From: Camelus bactrianus
Taxonomy: Eukaryota; Chordata; Mammalia; Artiodactyla; Camelidae
Length of the DNA: 64,000 bases
Assembly: GCF_048773025.1 (NCBI RefSeq)
Contig: NC_133559.1
Span: 21,854,501 to 21,918,500, forward strand
Direction: 5' to 3'
The translations under genes were made by a program, and so were the position numbers. Below the pieces are notes generated by a model, which saw only the letters and a list, made by a program, of their open reading frames with translations, was not told where the DNA came from and searched no databases. Below are positions 17,850-29,429 of this stretch, piece by piece. The first letter of the stretch is position 1. Each line of letters starts with the position of its first letter.

Positions 17850-18640
17850 TTCTGAGGTGTTTTAAATGCTGGCAGAAAGGGAAGACAGAAGAAGCTGTGT
17901 GATGATCTGGAGGAAAATGATTCCAGATAGAAGGAAAACACAGAAAATAAACCTGGAGGTGACAACAAACTCAGTGGATTCAAGGAATGACAAGAATGCC
18001 AGGGTTTAAACCAGAGAGAGGGGAGAGTGCTGAGAGATGAATTCTGTACGTGAGATTCATCAAGGTGAGATGTAAGACCATTTAGAACATTCTAGGTTTT
18101 GGTAAGAAGTTTGTGGACTTTAGTCTAAGCCTAATAGGAAGCTATTGGAGGTTTTGAAGCTGCTGTGTGGAAAACTAACCATAAAGGCCCAGTGGGAAGC
18201 AGAGAACCCAATTAAGAGGCTGAAAGTCCAGACAAAATAATGGCTCCTTGGTCTTGGGTGGTAGCAGTGGAGGTTGTGAGAAATGGTTTTATTCTTAACG
18301 TATTTTGAAGATAAAGCCAGCAAAACTTGCCATAGGATGGGAGGTAGGATCTGAGTTTGAAGAGTCAAGGATGACTCCTTAGCCTCAGCAATTAAGAGAA
18401 TGAGGTGACCATTCAGAGAGGTGGGAGAACTGATTTGGGGTGTAAGGATGAGAAATTGGGAGAATTTTTGTTGTGTGTGTGCGCACGCGTGTGTTTTGTT
18501 TGTTTTAGACAAGATGAATTTGCTGTGCTTATTAGACCTCCAAGCAGAGGCAGAGTCTGGAGCTCAGGAGTGGTGGAGCTGAAGATACAGATTTGGGAGT
18601 AACCGGACAACAGGTGGTATTTAAAATTTGTGACTTTAGG
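17850..18640 (-). repeat. L2 LINE fragment
   Basis: Reverse-strand L2 ORF2 and 3' region: 'gaagtttgtggactttag', 'caaggatgactcctta', 'attagacctccaagcaga' and 'agatacagatttgggagt' are the complement of the L2 reverse-transcriptase text. Strongly decayed. Confidence 0.65.
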
Positions 18641-18879
18641 ATATCTGGCGGGAAGAGTTGCTCCAGGTGCATAATAAAGCATATTTAAAATCACTGCATT
18701 AGGTCAAGTTTTCACGCAGTGCAATGGGATATTTAATTAAATAACGTAAATAACGCCAGGCTTCCAGTTAAACACTTAAAAAAAACTTTAGGTATAATTA
18801 AAAATGTACCTGAGTCTACTTAAATATAACTTTTAGTTAAATATAACATACTTAAAAAAAAAATACACAAATTACAGCT

Positions 18880-19180
18880 TAGTTAAATTTCTACAAAGCG
18901 AACACACCTGAAACCAGCATCCAGCTCAAGAAAACAGAACATGAGCTTAACGTTAAAAGCCCCCTTGTGGCTCCTTTCTGTCATTGCCCTCTCCACCTAA
19001 GACTCCTGATTTTTAATTGGTCTCCCTATTTTAGACATCATTTAAACGGAACCGAACTATAAGAACTTCTGTTGTCTGGCTTTTCCTCCTTAAGGTCACG
19101 TTCGAGATTCACGCACGTTGTGTGTAGCTGTAATTTGTTTTTGTACTGCACTTGGGATTCTTTACTAAGATAATGGTCCG
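18880..19180 (-). repeat. Old L1 (L1ME-like) 3' fragment
   Basis: 'gaaaccagcatccagctcaa', 'aacggaaccgaactat' and 'gttgtgtgtagctgtaattt' match the old L1M-type 3' region seen again at 38000-38460, where the wording is parallel. Confidence 0.55.
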
Positions 19181-19560
19181 CCCTGCATTTTTCTAATACT
19201 TCTTTCCTTCTCTGACTTGCTGATTCTAATCGCCAGCTTGGTCGACATACAAAGTGAGTGTGGGCTGACTTCTCAGGGGTTACTGTGTATGTTCTTAGCC
19301 TGTTGCAGACATTTTGAGACTGCCAGGGCCTAAAATGATCTGAAAAGGGGCTTTCTCAAGGGCCTTACTGAGCTAGGCTGCAGGAGCCAGAGCGCAGAAA
19401 GTAGCCCCAGGGAAACAGCCCACGTTTTCTTTGATGGTCACGTATCGAATTCAAACCTCCGTGACAACTAGAAACTCGTAGAATGGTAGGTGAAGGAGGC
19501 CAGGGCACCAGGAAAGTCCTTCAACAGTCACAAGGGGATAATGGGACCGAAAAAGCGGCC
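19181..19560. other. Sequence upstream of the CACYBP promoter
   Basis: Unique-looking sequence between the last repeat and the CpG-rich promoter. Nothing assigned. Confidence 0.4.
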
Positions 19561-19589
19561 CCGTTAGGGTCATTCCCCCTCTGCGCTAC

Positions 19590-20361
19590 CGGGCCCGGTC
19601 ACGTGACAATCGCAACCTCCTTTGGCGGTCCGTGATGACGCCACCATGTCGCATATGCTAAACCGTGACGTCTTCAGGGCGCTACAACCACTGAAAATAA
19701 AACTGTTCCCTTTAGGGTTCTGCACTCTTAACGTCGTCGTTCTTTCCCCTTTTAGCATAAATTGGCTTCCCCTTCTCCCGTTTTTGTCCTTTTCCCACAG
19801 TTTACAGACTAGCCTTAGACAAGATGGCGGCCTCCGTGACCCTGGGTCCTAGAGCACACGGAAACAGCCGAATCGCTAGTCAACTTCCGGTTTGGACCCC
19901 GAATATCGGTGCGTCATTTCCGGGGTTGCGTTAAAGTACGAGAAGCCTGCGGTTCCGAGCTGCGACTGCGCTGTCGGGGCAAACGGGGTCAAAGTATAAT
20001 ACGTACAATTGCGCGGTCAGGGAGGAAGAGGCGTCACTCTTCTCCAACTGCTGGTTTGCTCGCGAGAGTTAAGCGTTGCTAGGAGGCGAGGCGGGTGGGG
20101 CGGAGTCAGAGCGAGGCGGGGCGGGACTGAGCTCGGCCGGCAGTGCTGGAGGGTGGGGGGAAAGGTGGCGGCAGACTCGCGAAGGTTCCAGAGGCTCCGC
20201 GTGCGGGAGGCGGGCTGAAGTCTCGCGCTTGGTCTGGTGTGCTCGCGGGTTGTGGCCACTGCGACTCGTGCGGCTGAGGTCTGCGCGCGGGGTGAGCGCG
20301 CTCGGTGAGGCGTTTCCTGTTCTCGCCGCTGCAGCCCGGGCCTTCCTGACGCAGCACGACC
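19590..20361 (+). promoter_or_regulatory. CACYBP: CACYBP promoter and 5' UTR region
   Basis: TATA-less CpG-rich housekeeping promoter. Visible elements: palindromic GTCACGTGAC (19598-19607, the CLEAR/E-box form), a CRE TGACGTC (19666-19672), AAGATGGCGGC (19821-19831, YY1 type), and ETS-type ACTTCCGGT (19883-19891) and ATTTCCGGG (near 19916). CpG density is high from about 19900 to 20720. The start site cannot be fixed from sequence; the YY1/ETS cluster and the GC-rich stretch after it are the candidates. Factor assignment is motif-based inference. Confidence 0.7.
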
Positions 20362-20720
20362 ATGGCTTCAGCTTTGGAAGAGGTAAGGGGTCCGGCTTCG
20401 TCTTCCCCACTCGGCCTTGTGGAGCTTTCCTCTCCGTCGCCCGCCCCACCGCCCTGTTTCCCGTGCCGAGCCGCCCTGCGGCCGCCCGCGGCACCTGCCT
20501 CTCGGGCCGCCTACCTGCGTCCTCGGGTTCCCGTGCTTCCCCTCGGCCTCCCACCCGCCCATCTGCAGCGGCCCCGGTGCTGACCCGGCCGCTGCGGGCC
20601 GCGGGGCTTCCGCCTCCCCGGGAAAGGTGCCGATAGACGCCCCGCGCTCAGCCCCGGCCGGCGGTGTAGGTGAGCGGGGGTGTGTCGTGGGTCTCGGTGG
20701 CGGGTGGGTCCGAAGGTGGC
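19900..20720. other. CACYBP: CpG island over CACYBP exon 1
   Basis: Dense CpG through 20000-20680, spanning the 5' UTR, exon 1 and the start of intron 1. It creates several long overlapping open frames on both strands that are compositional artefacts. Confidence 0.85.
20362..20382 (+). CDS. CACYBP: CACYBP exon 1, start codon
   Basis: Calcyclin-binding protein (Siah-1-interacting protein, SIP) bridges Siah-1 with Skp1/Ebi in a ubiquitin ligase acting on beta-catenin and also binds S100A6. Exon 1 encodes MASALEE and is followed by 'gtaagg'. The ATG at 20362 sits in 'cgaccATGG', a good Kozak context. The six exons (21+220+97+100+98+157 nt) sum to 693 nt, which is 230 residues and a stop; human has 228 residues. 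The N-terminus has the mouse-like form (MASVLEE) rather than human MASEE, so the two-residue difference is ordinary variation. All GT-AG junctions are intact, with no sign of decay. Confidence 0.97.
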
Positions 20721-23700
20721 TCTGAGCTGGTCACCTTCACGTTATCCTCAGACCCTTTCGGCTCCCGTTACACCAGCCCGAGGACACGAAGCTTCGTTAA
20801 ATTAAAGCTGATTGCCCAAGCTGAGTGTTGCTCCTGGGTAGAGGGTAGTTGGAAGGTGAGAAGTCTTCGGTCCTAGCATTTTAATTCTTAGTTGTGTTTT
20901 CTCTGCACGTACTTTGGGCGAGTTATGGTACTTCTCTGGGCCACAGGAGTATCCATTTCATAGGGTTGTAAAGACCAAGTAATACTTATAGATGTTCAAA
21001 ACAGCAACTTACTATGCGTTTTTTAAAAATAAATTGGAAAGTTAGTTGTAATTATTGGTAGTAAATATTTTTTAAGCTCTATTAAACTCTGAACAGAGGT
21101 AGCTTAACTTTTTTGGAGACTTAGTTTAGGCGGTTACAAAATGGGAATAAAAATACTTGCATTCTTTTCCTGGCTTAAGTAGGACGCCAATACTTAATAC
21201 TGTAGTATATAGTAGAGTCGGGTATCCATTAACTAGGTTTGTTTTCCTGAAATCTTTTGCTTAATAAGAACAAGACTGGGAAATCTCACATTTGACTTTT
21301 TAATTTGCTTTAAATGAAGAAAAAGCGTGTGTGTTTAAGTATTACTCTGGATAACTTGCCCCAAGTTTGTTACAGGCCTTGGGTTACCATGTGCCCTGAG
21401 GAAAGTCTTTGAAGTGACTTTACAGTCCTACGTAAGTATTAATTCTGTTCAAAGTAAGGGGCTTTCTCAAGAGATATGTAAGTTTAGGGACACTTTAAGG
21501 TTTTATTTTTGAGATAAAATTCACTGTTTTTAACTATTTTAAAGTGTACAATGCAGTGCTTTTTAGTATAGTCACAGTGTTGTGCAGCTGTCACCACTAT
21601 ATAATTCAAGAACATTTTCATCACCCCCTACCTGTTAAGTAGCCATTAAGCAGTCACTTCCTGTTACCCCTTTTCCCCACAAGCTACCAATCTCCTCTTC
21701 TGTCTCTATGGTTTTGCCTATTCTGAGCATTTCATATAAATGGAATCTTACAATATATGGCTCTTTGCTTTTTGGCTTCTTTTACTTAGCATAATGTTTT
21801 CAAGTTTATCCATGGTGAAGCATGTATTTCTTTTTATGGGTGAATAATATTCCATGGTATGGATATACCACATTTTGTTTATTCATAAATTGACGGACGT
21901 TTGGATTATTTCCACTTTTTGGTTGTTACAAACAGTGCTGCTGTGAATACTTGGGTACAGCTTTTTACGTGGACATGTTTTCAAATATCTGGGCTGTATA
22001 TATATCTAGGAGTGGAATTGCGGGGTCCTGTATTAACTATCTCTGAGAAAGTGCTAAACTCCTTTCCAAAGTGGCTACACGTTTTACATTCCTGCAGGCA
22101 GTATATGAAGGTTCCAGTTTCCACACATCCTCATCAACAGTTGTTATCTGCTGGAGTTTTTGTTGTTGTTGGTATTAGACATCCTATTGGGTGTGAAGTA
22201 GTAGCTCATTGTGGATTTGATGTGCATTTCCTTAATAACTAATGATATTGAGCATCTTTTCATGTGCTCGGTGGCCATTTGTGTATCTTTGGAGAAATGT
22301 CTGTTCAAGTCCTTTGTCTATTTTGAGGCAGTTTGGTTTTAATGCTTTGTAGTAAAGAATCTGGAAATAGAGAAAGCTTGAATGTGTTTACGGATAGGGA
22401 TAAAAGGGGAATGTGATTTTGCATTAGGAAAGCAAGTGAATGCCTAGATAAATTAGGTGAGAAACTGCTGTATCTAAGGCATCTTAAATATGTGTACAGG
22501 AAAAGCACTAAAGGGATAGATTTTACTAGTTTCAGGTCTGCAGATAACACACAACTGAGGAATTACCTTAAACAAGCCTGTTGTAGTGGATATCTTATTT
22601 TTGAGTACTGTAGAGTCCATCTGTCTATAAAGAGGGCCTTAGAATTTCTCCATTCTCAGAGTTACTTTCTGAGTCTCCTAGAAAAAGATTGCTTATTCAA
22701 GAAGTAAAACCTTTTGTTTAGACTTTATACATTTTCTACTTTTTTTAAACTAAATTCTGACTCTGGAAAAAATATATCCATTTTACATTTTAATTTTTTA
22801 TCATCCGTAATTAGAATAAGTATGAAGTTTTTAAACCATCAAAACCAAAAAGATTGCTTTGAACTGAACCATTAAAACAAAAGATTGCTTTGAACTGAAA
22901 GCATCTTGGGTTCTATGCTCGAAAGATGAGTTTGCAATATTTCTTTGTAGTAATACGAATTTGGGGAGGCAGGGATAAAGTTTGGACAGGAGACTGGGCA
23001 TGTTAGCAGTTACAGATAGGTGGAAACAAGGGCATCAGAGTTAAATGAGATAAAAGACTCGGGATAAAAGACAAGCATTTTTCTTTCTGTTTTGCATTTT
23101 CTAAGACTATTAAGAATCATAAAGACTTTCAAACTCTGTTATACTCAGTTATCAAGTGCTTAAAAGATTTTTATGTTGATCTTTATATGACCTTAAGCTA
23201 TAATGTCAGAGTCTTCCTGTCAAATTGCTATTATCAAACCAGAATGTAAAGTCATTTTAAGAAAAATGAATGCCTTGTTTATAAAGATCTTAAGTCATTT
23301 GCAATATATCAGGATAATTGGGGGAAAAATGTTAAGCCCATTAATTTTCTAACAATGTCTTTAACTCTTGAACTTCATAAAATGTTGGCTCTGTCTCTAG
23401 AAAAAAATAAACTTGGGTAGGTGAGGTACTGGCATGAGACAAAACAGGTGGCTTTCTCAGTGATCTAGGAGTTGCATGTTGCATGTTGGATTGTTTGCCT
23501 AGGGTTTGTTTTTTTTTTAAACTGTCTGCAGTACAACCAAGTCCCAGACATTTGATGGTAAAATTAACCTGGAGCTTCAAAATCAGACAACTTCTTAAAA
23601 GTAGAAGTATGCCTTTATTTTTTTATCTTTTGTCTCAATAATTCACACTTTGTGTGTATTATTTGGGGCAGGGAGATCTGTGAGGACCAGTCACTGATGG

Positions 23701-24179
23701 AAAGTAGAGGATTGTCTCAGGCTGATAAGCATTTCCCCACATTTGTCACCTACTCACTCATCTCTTTCATTTTAATGTTTTAAACATTCCTAATATCTAT
23801 CTGATGGCTAGGACTTAGTGTTAAAAGGAAATCCAAGAATTCCTTTTTGTTGGATTTCTTCATCTTATAAATCAGAAAATGTTTATAAATCACAAAAGTG
23901 TCTTGTAAATAAAATGTTTTAAAACAAAGGCAGATAACAATCTCCTAAACTGGAAAATTTTGATTTGATTACCTATTGTTATTTAAGATTTCTTTTAAAA
24001 AAGAGGAAGCTTGAGTTATTTACAATTCAGTAGGCTGGAGGAAAGAATCCTAGTTGCCACCCAACCCTAAAAAATTTAAATGAACCTTTTATTCTTAGTT
24101 TTTATTCAGTAAATTGAAATGACCAATATGTACAATATCAAACTATTATTTATCGTAGCTAACTTATTTTTTAATACAG
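20383..24179 (+). other. CACYBP: CACYBP intron 1
   Basis: Its first 300 bases belong to the CpG island. It contains a MIR-like stretch near 20890-21000, an old L1 fragment at about 21500-22330, and otherwise A/T-rich unassigned sequence. No coding exon is recognised. Confidence 0.7.
21500..22330 (-). repeat. Old L1 (L1M-type) 3' fragment
   Basis: The plus strand reads the complement of an L1M 3' end: 'gataaaattcactgttttta', 'gtgttgtgcagctgtcacca', 'tcatataaatggaatctta', 'gaataatattccatggtat' and 'gtgctgctgtgaatacttgg'. It continues through 'cctttgtctattttgaggca'. Confidence 0.8.
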
Positions 24180-24399
24180 CTACAGAAAGATCTAGAAGAA
24201 GTGAGGGTGCTGCTGGAAAAGGCCACTAGAAAAAGAGTACGTGATGCCCTGACAGCTGAAAAATCCAAGATTGAGACAGAAATCAAGAACAAGATGCAGC
24301 AGAAATCACAGAAGAAAGCAGAACTTCTGGACAATGAAAAGCCAGCTGCTGTGGTTGCTCCTATTACAACAGGATATACAGTGAAAATCAGTAATTATG
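24180..24399 (+). CDS. CACYBP: CACYBP exon 2
   Basis: 220-nt exon: [20 protein letters not shown] through KISNY with the first base of the Gly codon. It covers the N-terminal helical-hairpin dimerisation domain, with its basic [15 protein letters not shown] segment, and the start of the CS domain ([12 protein letters not shown]). The acceptor is 'ttaatacag' and the donor 'gtatga'. It ends one base into the Gly codon that exon 3 completes. Confidence 0.97.
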
Positions 24400-24609
24400 G
24401 TATGATTACCCTCCACATTCAGCTCTTTCTGCCCCTGAGCAGCCTATTCCTCAGTAGTGACCCACTAACTCAATTATGTACCTCAGTGACTGGTACAGTG
24501 ATGAGTAGCAAGAGGGAACCTATTCTGAAACATATTGAGTATATATGGAACACAGCTTTTTGGTTTTTTCTTCCTGTTTTGCATTTCACTTTGCCAAATC
24601 ACCACCAAT

Positions 24610-25330
24610 AAGAGAAGCCGGTTAAATTCAAGAAACATTTGTGAGCACCCAATATGTGTCTTTATTGTTCTTGGATTTGTGGATATACAGCAGTGACCAG
24701 GAGCCAGTCCCTGATCATCATGTGATTGGGACACAGGCACACCACTAATACCATAGCAATGTCATAATACCATTTGCCCTTAATTCATTATAGACTTTTA
24801 CTTTGGAAGCAGTGCAACTTGGAATCTGCGGAACGAACTCTCACGAGGGCAGGGATAATCTTATTTTTCTTTGTGCTCACAGTATCTAGCACATAGTAAG
24901 TACTTAATATAATTGAATAGAGATTTATAAAGTATTATGGGAATACAGCTGACAAAAATAATTCTGCTGAAGGGGAGGAACATTCAGGGAGAATTAGAAG
25001 AGACGTTTGAGTTTAAAGGATGAGTTCAGCAAGTATGAAAAAAGGAAGGGAATTGCATGAACAAAGGCATGAATAGAGACGTGAAAGGCACATGTTTTGA
25101 GGACTGTCATAACAGCAGCATGTGTCAGGGTTCGGTGTATACTGCAGGGGACAGGCTGTGTACTTCACTGACTGTAGGAAACTAGTCTGAAGGTGGTAGG
25201 ATTACGGCACATTAACTAGGAACCTAGATTTCGATTTGGGGAGAAACTTACCAACATGGAGGATAGGTTGAATGAATGGGAAAAAGCTAAATGAAGTTCT
25301 ACAGAACCCTCTAGGACATCTTTTAAAATT
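24610..25330. repeat. L2-like LINE sequence
   Basis: Contains L2 phrases such as 'acatttgtgagcacccaat', 'tatctagcacatagtaagta' and 'gaattgcatgaacaaaggca'. They may represent more than one decayed copy. Confidence 0.5.
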
Positions 25331-25884
25331 AACACTATATCTCTATTCTGTAGACTAAGTAAGGAAAAGTTGTATATTTATAATATACAATAAATATATG
25401 AATATATATTTTTATCACATAATACGCTTTTTATGTAACATTTGTATATTTTCTGTTAACAATTCATCTAGGTTAGAGACTGAACAGTTTGATAATATAT
25501 ACTGAAATAGCATTTTCCAAATATTGATAGGTTAGTCATACTGGCAGATTTGGATGAATTAATACTCTTCAATTTATATTCTACTTTGTCAAGGAAAGGA
25601 ATTGAGGCTGGGATTGCATTTGTTGAACGGCCTCGAGGAGGAGAAATGATTATGGAACTAGACAGTACTAATGTTCAGCCATCCAATTTAGTGGAGAATT
25701 ATCAATATTTAGGAATAGAACAAAATTATTTCCATAAAAAAGGGAAATTAGCAACTCAACACCTTGATCGCCATGTCACACAAATCTGGGTGGCAGTTAT
25801 GCTTCCTCAGGGACACCCGATCCGCAGTGGGCAATTAGTATGTTAATGAATGAATTTAATGATTGTATTCCTTATTCTAAGGAA

Positions 25885-26010
25885 TAAAAAGAACATGGGG
25901 CTTTGTGTTCAGTAAACCTAGATTTGAGTCCAAGTTCTGCTACTTGTAAGATGCCTAACTTTGGGTAGATCACTTGACTTTTGAAGCTCAGTTTCTCCAT
26001 GTCAGAATTT
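25885..26010 (+). repeat. MIR SINE fragment
   Basis: Shows 'tagatttgagtccaagttct', 'gtagatcacttgacttttga' and 'agctcagtttctcc', the canonical MIR core order. Confidence 0.7.
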
Positions 26011-26147
26011 TTTTATTTTTATCTTTTTCATATTTCTATTACTGTTTTTTTTATTTTACTGAGTTTTATTATGAGCTATCTGCATTTTCTATTTCAGAGA
26101 TGGTACCAGACTTTACTTATGTTGCATTTTTTTGTTGCTGTTACCAG

Positions 26148-26244
26148 GATGGGATCAGTCAGATAAGTTTGTGAAAATCTACATTACCTTAACTGGAGTT
26201 CATCAGGTCCCCACTGAGAATGTGCAGGTGCACTTCACAGAGAG
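26148..26244 (+). CDS. CACYBP: CACYBP exon 3 (CS domain)
   Basis: 97 nt encoding (G)[19 protein letters not shown] and on to VQVHFTER. This is the heart of the CS (p23-like) beta-sandwich that binds Siah-1/Skp1 partners. The acceptor is 'gttaccag' and the donor 'gtgagt'; the Arg codon is split at the 3' end. Confidence 0.97.
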
Positions 26245-26465
26245 GTGAGTTCTTGGAATGGGGAGGACAGGGCCTTACGGGTTCTTTGCAGTTTAAAATG
26301 CCACTTAAATTTAGAATTATCCTTTACACCTGCTTTAAATGTTGAGTCTTCTCATCTGGAATGGCCAAATGCATGTAGTAAAATAAAACTGTGGCTTTTC
26401 TCCCCACAAGAACTGTAGAGCGCCTTTCACAGAACCAGCTAGATGTACTCACTAATGTGTTGTAG

Positions 26466-26565
26466 GTCATTTGATCTTTTGGTAAAGAATCTGAATGGGA
26501 AGAGTTACTCCATGATTGTGAACAATCTCCTGAAACCCATCTCTGTGGAAGGCAGTTCAAAAAAA
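26466..26565 (+). CDS. CACYBP: CACYBP exon 4 (CS domain end)
   Basis: 100 nt encoding (R)[19 protein letters not shown] through SVEGSSKK. It begins after a short 221-nt intron with the acceptor 'tgttgtag' and ends with the donor 'gtaagt'. The sequence is very close to human. Confidence 0.97.
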
Positions 26566-26894
26566 GTAAGTTTTATCTTTTTTGTCATTGTGAAACCTCT
26601 TTGAATCGAACCTGGCCAATTTAGAATTAAGATGAACTAGAATAAATTTATCAGCAAAGTACAGCACGTTGCCTGTTTCATAAGTAAAGTTGTATTTGAA
26701 CATAGCCATGCTTGTTTGTGTATGCGTTATTTGTGGCTGCTTTTGCACTGCAATGGCAGAGTTAGGTAGACCACAGGCCATGTGGCCCACAAAGCCTAAA
26801 GTATTATCTAGCTCTTCACAGAAAAAGCTTGCCAACTCTTGCTCTAGAAAACTAATTATAAGAATATTGCATTAAAATCAGGAGGGTATTGAAT

Positions 26895-27090
26895 GAACTG
26901 AAAATGGCTAAGAGTCAGACTTGTGTTGTAATGCCAGTTTTATCACTTCTTAGTTGTGACCTTTTTGGCAACTCACTTAATCACTCTATCTCAGTTTCCT
27001 CATTTGTACAATGGGAATAATAATTTGTTTTACAAGATTGAAATGATACACTAAAATGTATAAAGTGCTTCAGTTAAGGGTGGCTGTTAC
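26895..27090 (+). repeat. MIR SINE
   Basis: Good MIR match: 'acttcttagttgtgacct', 'tctcagtttcctcatttgt', 'caatgggaataataat' and 'gtataaagtgcttcag'. Confidence 0.85.
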
Positions 27091-27469
27091 TAGAAGCACT
27101 GCATGTGAGGCTTAATACATGAAAGGACTTGCGCACTGGTCTTGTTAGCTATAAAAACAAACCGTCTTTGAGAAAACTTATTCATACTTTTCACTAATTC
27201 AGATAACCCCTTTTTTCTGCCTAATTTAAATAAGTGAAGTTTAATGCATCTGGTACACAGATGTGCCATTCCACTGCGTTTACATGGCGTTGTGTAGCAG
27301 CTTAAAGATATTAGAATACAATTTAAGATTAGCTTGTGACCCCCTGCTCCCTTTAGCCCTAATCCCGTCGTTGAAGGAAAAGAGTTCTGTGGATCATTGC
27401 TGAAAAAGTGTACATTCTTGCTCCTTTTGCTCACTCATCTTCCAGACTCCTTCACCAATAACTGCCTTA

Positions 27470-27860
27470 TGTGATGGGATTTTCCTGCCTGTCTCTGACC
27501 CCCTCATACTTTATTACTCTCTCCCTCAGTCGTCAGAATCCAGCCATTCCTCCTCCTTTTTTGCAAATGCACCAAAATCATCCCTTCTTTAAGCCTTTTC
27601 CTTGCTGTCTTAACTGCCTAGAAGGCCCTCTTTCCCAGATTTCAGGCCACAGCTTAGATTTCACCTCAGAGAGGCCGTCCTAGGCAGGTTCCTCCCCCAG
27701 CCCCGTTAACACCCTCTTGATCTTGATAGCACCTAGTATTTGAAGGTATTCCAGTGTTACTTGTTTATCTTTCCCCTTGCATCTTCAGACTCTGGTCTGT
27801 TCATAAAAGTATTACTAGCATAGTCTTACATATAATAGTAACTTGATTAATTGAATGCAT
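27470..27860 (+). repeat. L2 3' fragment
   Basis: L2 3' words: 'ccttgctgtcttaactgcct', 'tttcaggccacagcttagat', 'tcacctcagagaggccgtcc', then the T-rich terminal part near 'tgttcataaaagtatta'. Confidence 0.7.
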
Positions 27861-27925
27861 AATTATTTTCTAAATATTCATGCTTATCTGTTCTAAGTTG
27901 TACCTGTTTTCCACTTTTCTTCCAG

Positions 27926-28023
27926 GTCAAGACAGACACAGTTTTGATCTTATGTAGAAAGAAAGTGGAAAACACACGGTGGGACTACCTGACTCAGGTT
28001 GAAAAAGAATGCAAAGAGAAAGA
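27926..28023 (+). CDS. CACYBP: CACYBP exon 5 (SGS domain)
   Basis: 98 nt encoding [20 protein letters not shown] and [13 protein letters not shown]. This is the start of the SGS region that binds S100 proteins. The acceptor is 'tcttccag' and the donor 'gtgagt'; the last Glu codon is split. Confidence 0.97.
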
Positions 28024-29272
28024 GTGAGTCTGCTTTCCTTAAGATTGTTATGTATTCTTTGCTGAGATTATAGATTTTCATAGATAATAGAGTTGTACGG
28101 TCTGCGATTTGACCATTTACTTCTTAATATCCACTGACTACCCTGATTCTCTTACGTCTGCTTTCACCTGTCAGGACCAACCTGAAGAGGGCATCTGTCT
28201 AGTAAGTTGCTTTCTAAGGAGGTCTTTGTACTTGTGGCTGGTTAACCCTGGGCCAGTGGTGTTTCTATCAATACTGTCCTCATTCTGAGACATTCCGTTT
28301 CAGTAGTTCTGGAGAGGTCCAGGTACCCATACGTGGTTTCTGAATTCCAGACGTTTCTGAATAGAGTTTCACTGTCACTGGTATAGACTGAAAAAGGATA
28401 TTTTTATCCTACTTAATAATGGCTATTCAGAAAAACATTTATTCAAAAATACTTCCATTTTAGGTGTAACGTTGCTCTAAATGTTCTGCTGGGGTAATGT
28501 ACTACAATGGGTCAGTCAGGCACCCACATTTCTCTCACTCGTCCCACTGACAGCATGCATTTGGGATGTTGTTGCTTAGGGTTAAGCACTTTGGAATTGA
28601 CTTTAAATCTAGAATGAATTACCTGAGTGTAGGACCCTATCTTACTGTATCCCCAGTGTCCAGTACAGAAGCTACACTCAATAAATGAGGTGAGTGAACA
28701 ATTAAGTATACTTAGTGGGCCTGGTTTGCACCTTGATTGAACTAGAGGTATTGACCACTTTGAGGACTGTTGTTTTATACCACCAGGCCCAAACTCATGA
28801 GTCTCAGACTTAGGAGGGCTTTTCTAATTAAAAAACGAGCTTCAGTCCATGTATGATGTATTTTTGTTTCTCCCTCAATGAAATTGTTTTTCACATTATA
28901 TGAAGAAACATGCTCTTAAAAAATTAAAACTGTTCAGAAAAATACTTATTTACTTCTCCTGCTAAAAAAAAAAAAAATCACAAAATCCCACGGTCCCAAA
29001 ATAACTCCTTATTTTCTGATAACCACACTTTGATGCTCTAGGTAGGTGTATATTGTTTTCATTAAGATAAATTTGCGTGTTTTGAATGTGAGAGTATCTT
29101 TCTATACTTTCTTCCTCTTAAACCTCCACTCTTGTACTTTCTATAACCTGATTTGTCTCTTTCCATATGTAGTAATCATACATCTGAAATTTGTCACTAA
29201 ATTGAATAATTTATATGTACATTTTTTATTACATAAATATATATACACACTCCTCCATTTTCTTTTTAACAG
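28024..29272 (+). other. CACYBP: CACYBP intron 5
   Basis: A/T-rich intron. Around 28600-28700 the phrase 'ccagtgtccagtacagaag' resembles an L2 or MIR 3' end. A poly-A lies near 28964-28977. No other feature assigned. Confidence 0.7.
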
Positions 29273-29429
29273 AAAGCCCTCCTACGACACTGAAACAGAT
29301 CCTAGTGAGGGATTAATGAATGTTCTAAAGAAAATTTATGAAGATGGAGATGATGATATGAAGCGAACCATTAATAAAGCCTGGGTGGAATCTAGAGAGA
29401 AGCAAGCCAAAGGAGATACAGAATTTTGA
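29273..29429 (+). CDS. CACYBP: CACYBP exon 6 and stop
   Basis: 157 nt including TGA (29427-29429). It encodes (E)[37 protein letters not shown] and [14 protein letters not shown], the complete SGS domain and C-terminus. The tail is identical to the human one I recall. Confidence 0.98.

Larger units (their letters stand above)
24400..26147 (+). other. CACYBP: CACYBP intron 2
   Basis: Contains L2 sequence (about 24610-25330), an A/T-rich stretch, an unassigned 98-codon open frame (25550-25846; see findings), and a MIR fragment (about 25885-26010). It ends with a T-rich tract and 'gttaccag'. Confidence 0.75.
26566..27925 (+). other. CACYBP: CACYBP intron 4
   Basis: Holds a plus-strand MIR (about 26895-27090) and L2 sequence (about 27470-27860). 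The long minus-strand ORFs here are not supported as genes. Confidence 0.75.

Noticed and set aside
20069-20636. Long overlapping ORFs of 160-186 codons on both strands over CACYBP exon 1
   Set aside because: They are products of the CpG island's GC richness. The true exon is the 21-nt start segment, followed by a consensus donor.
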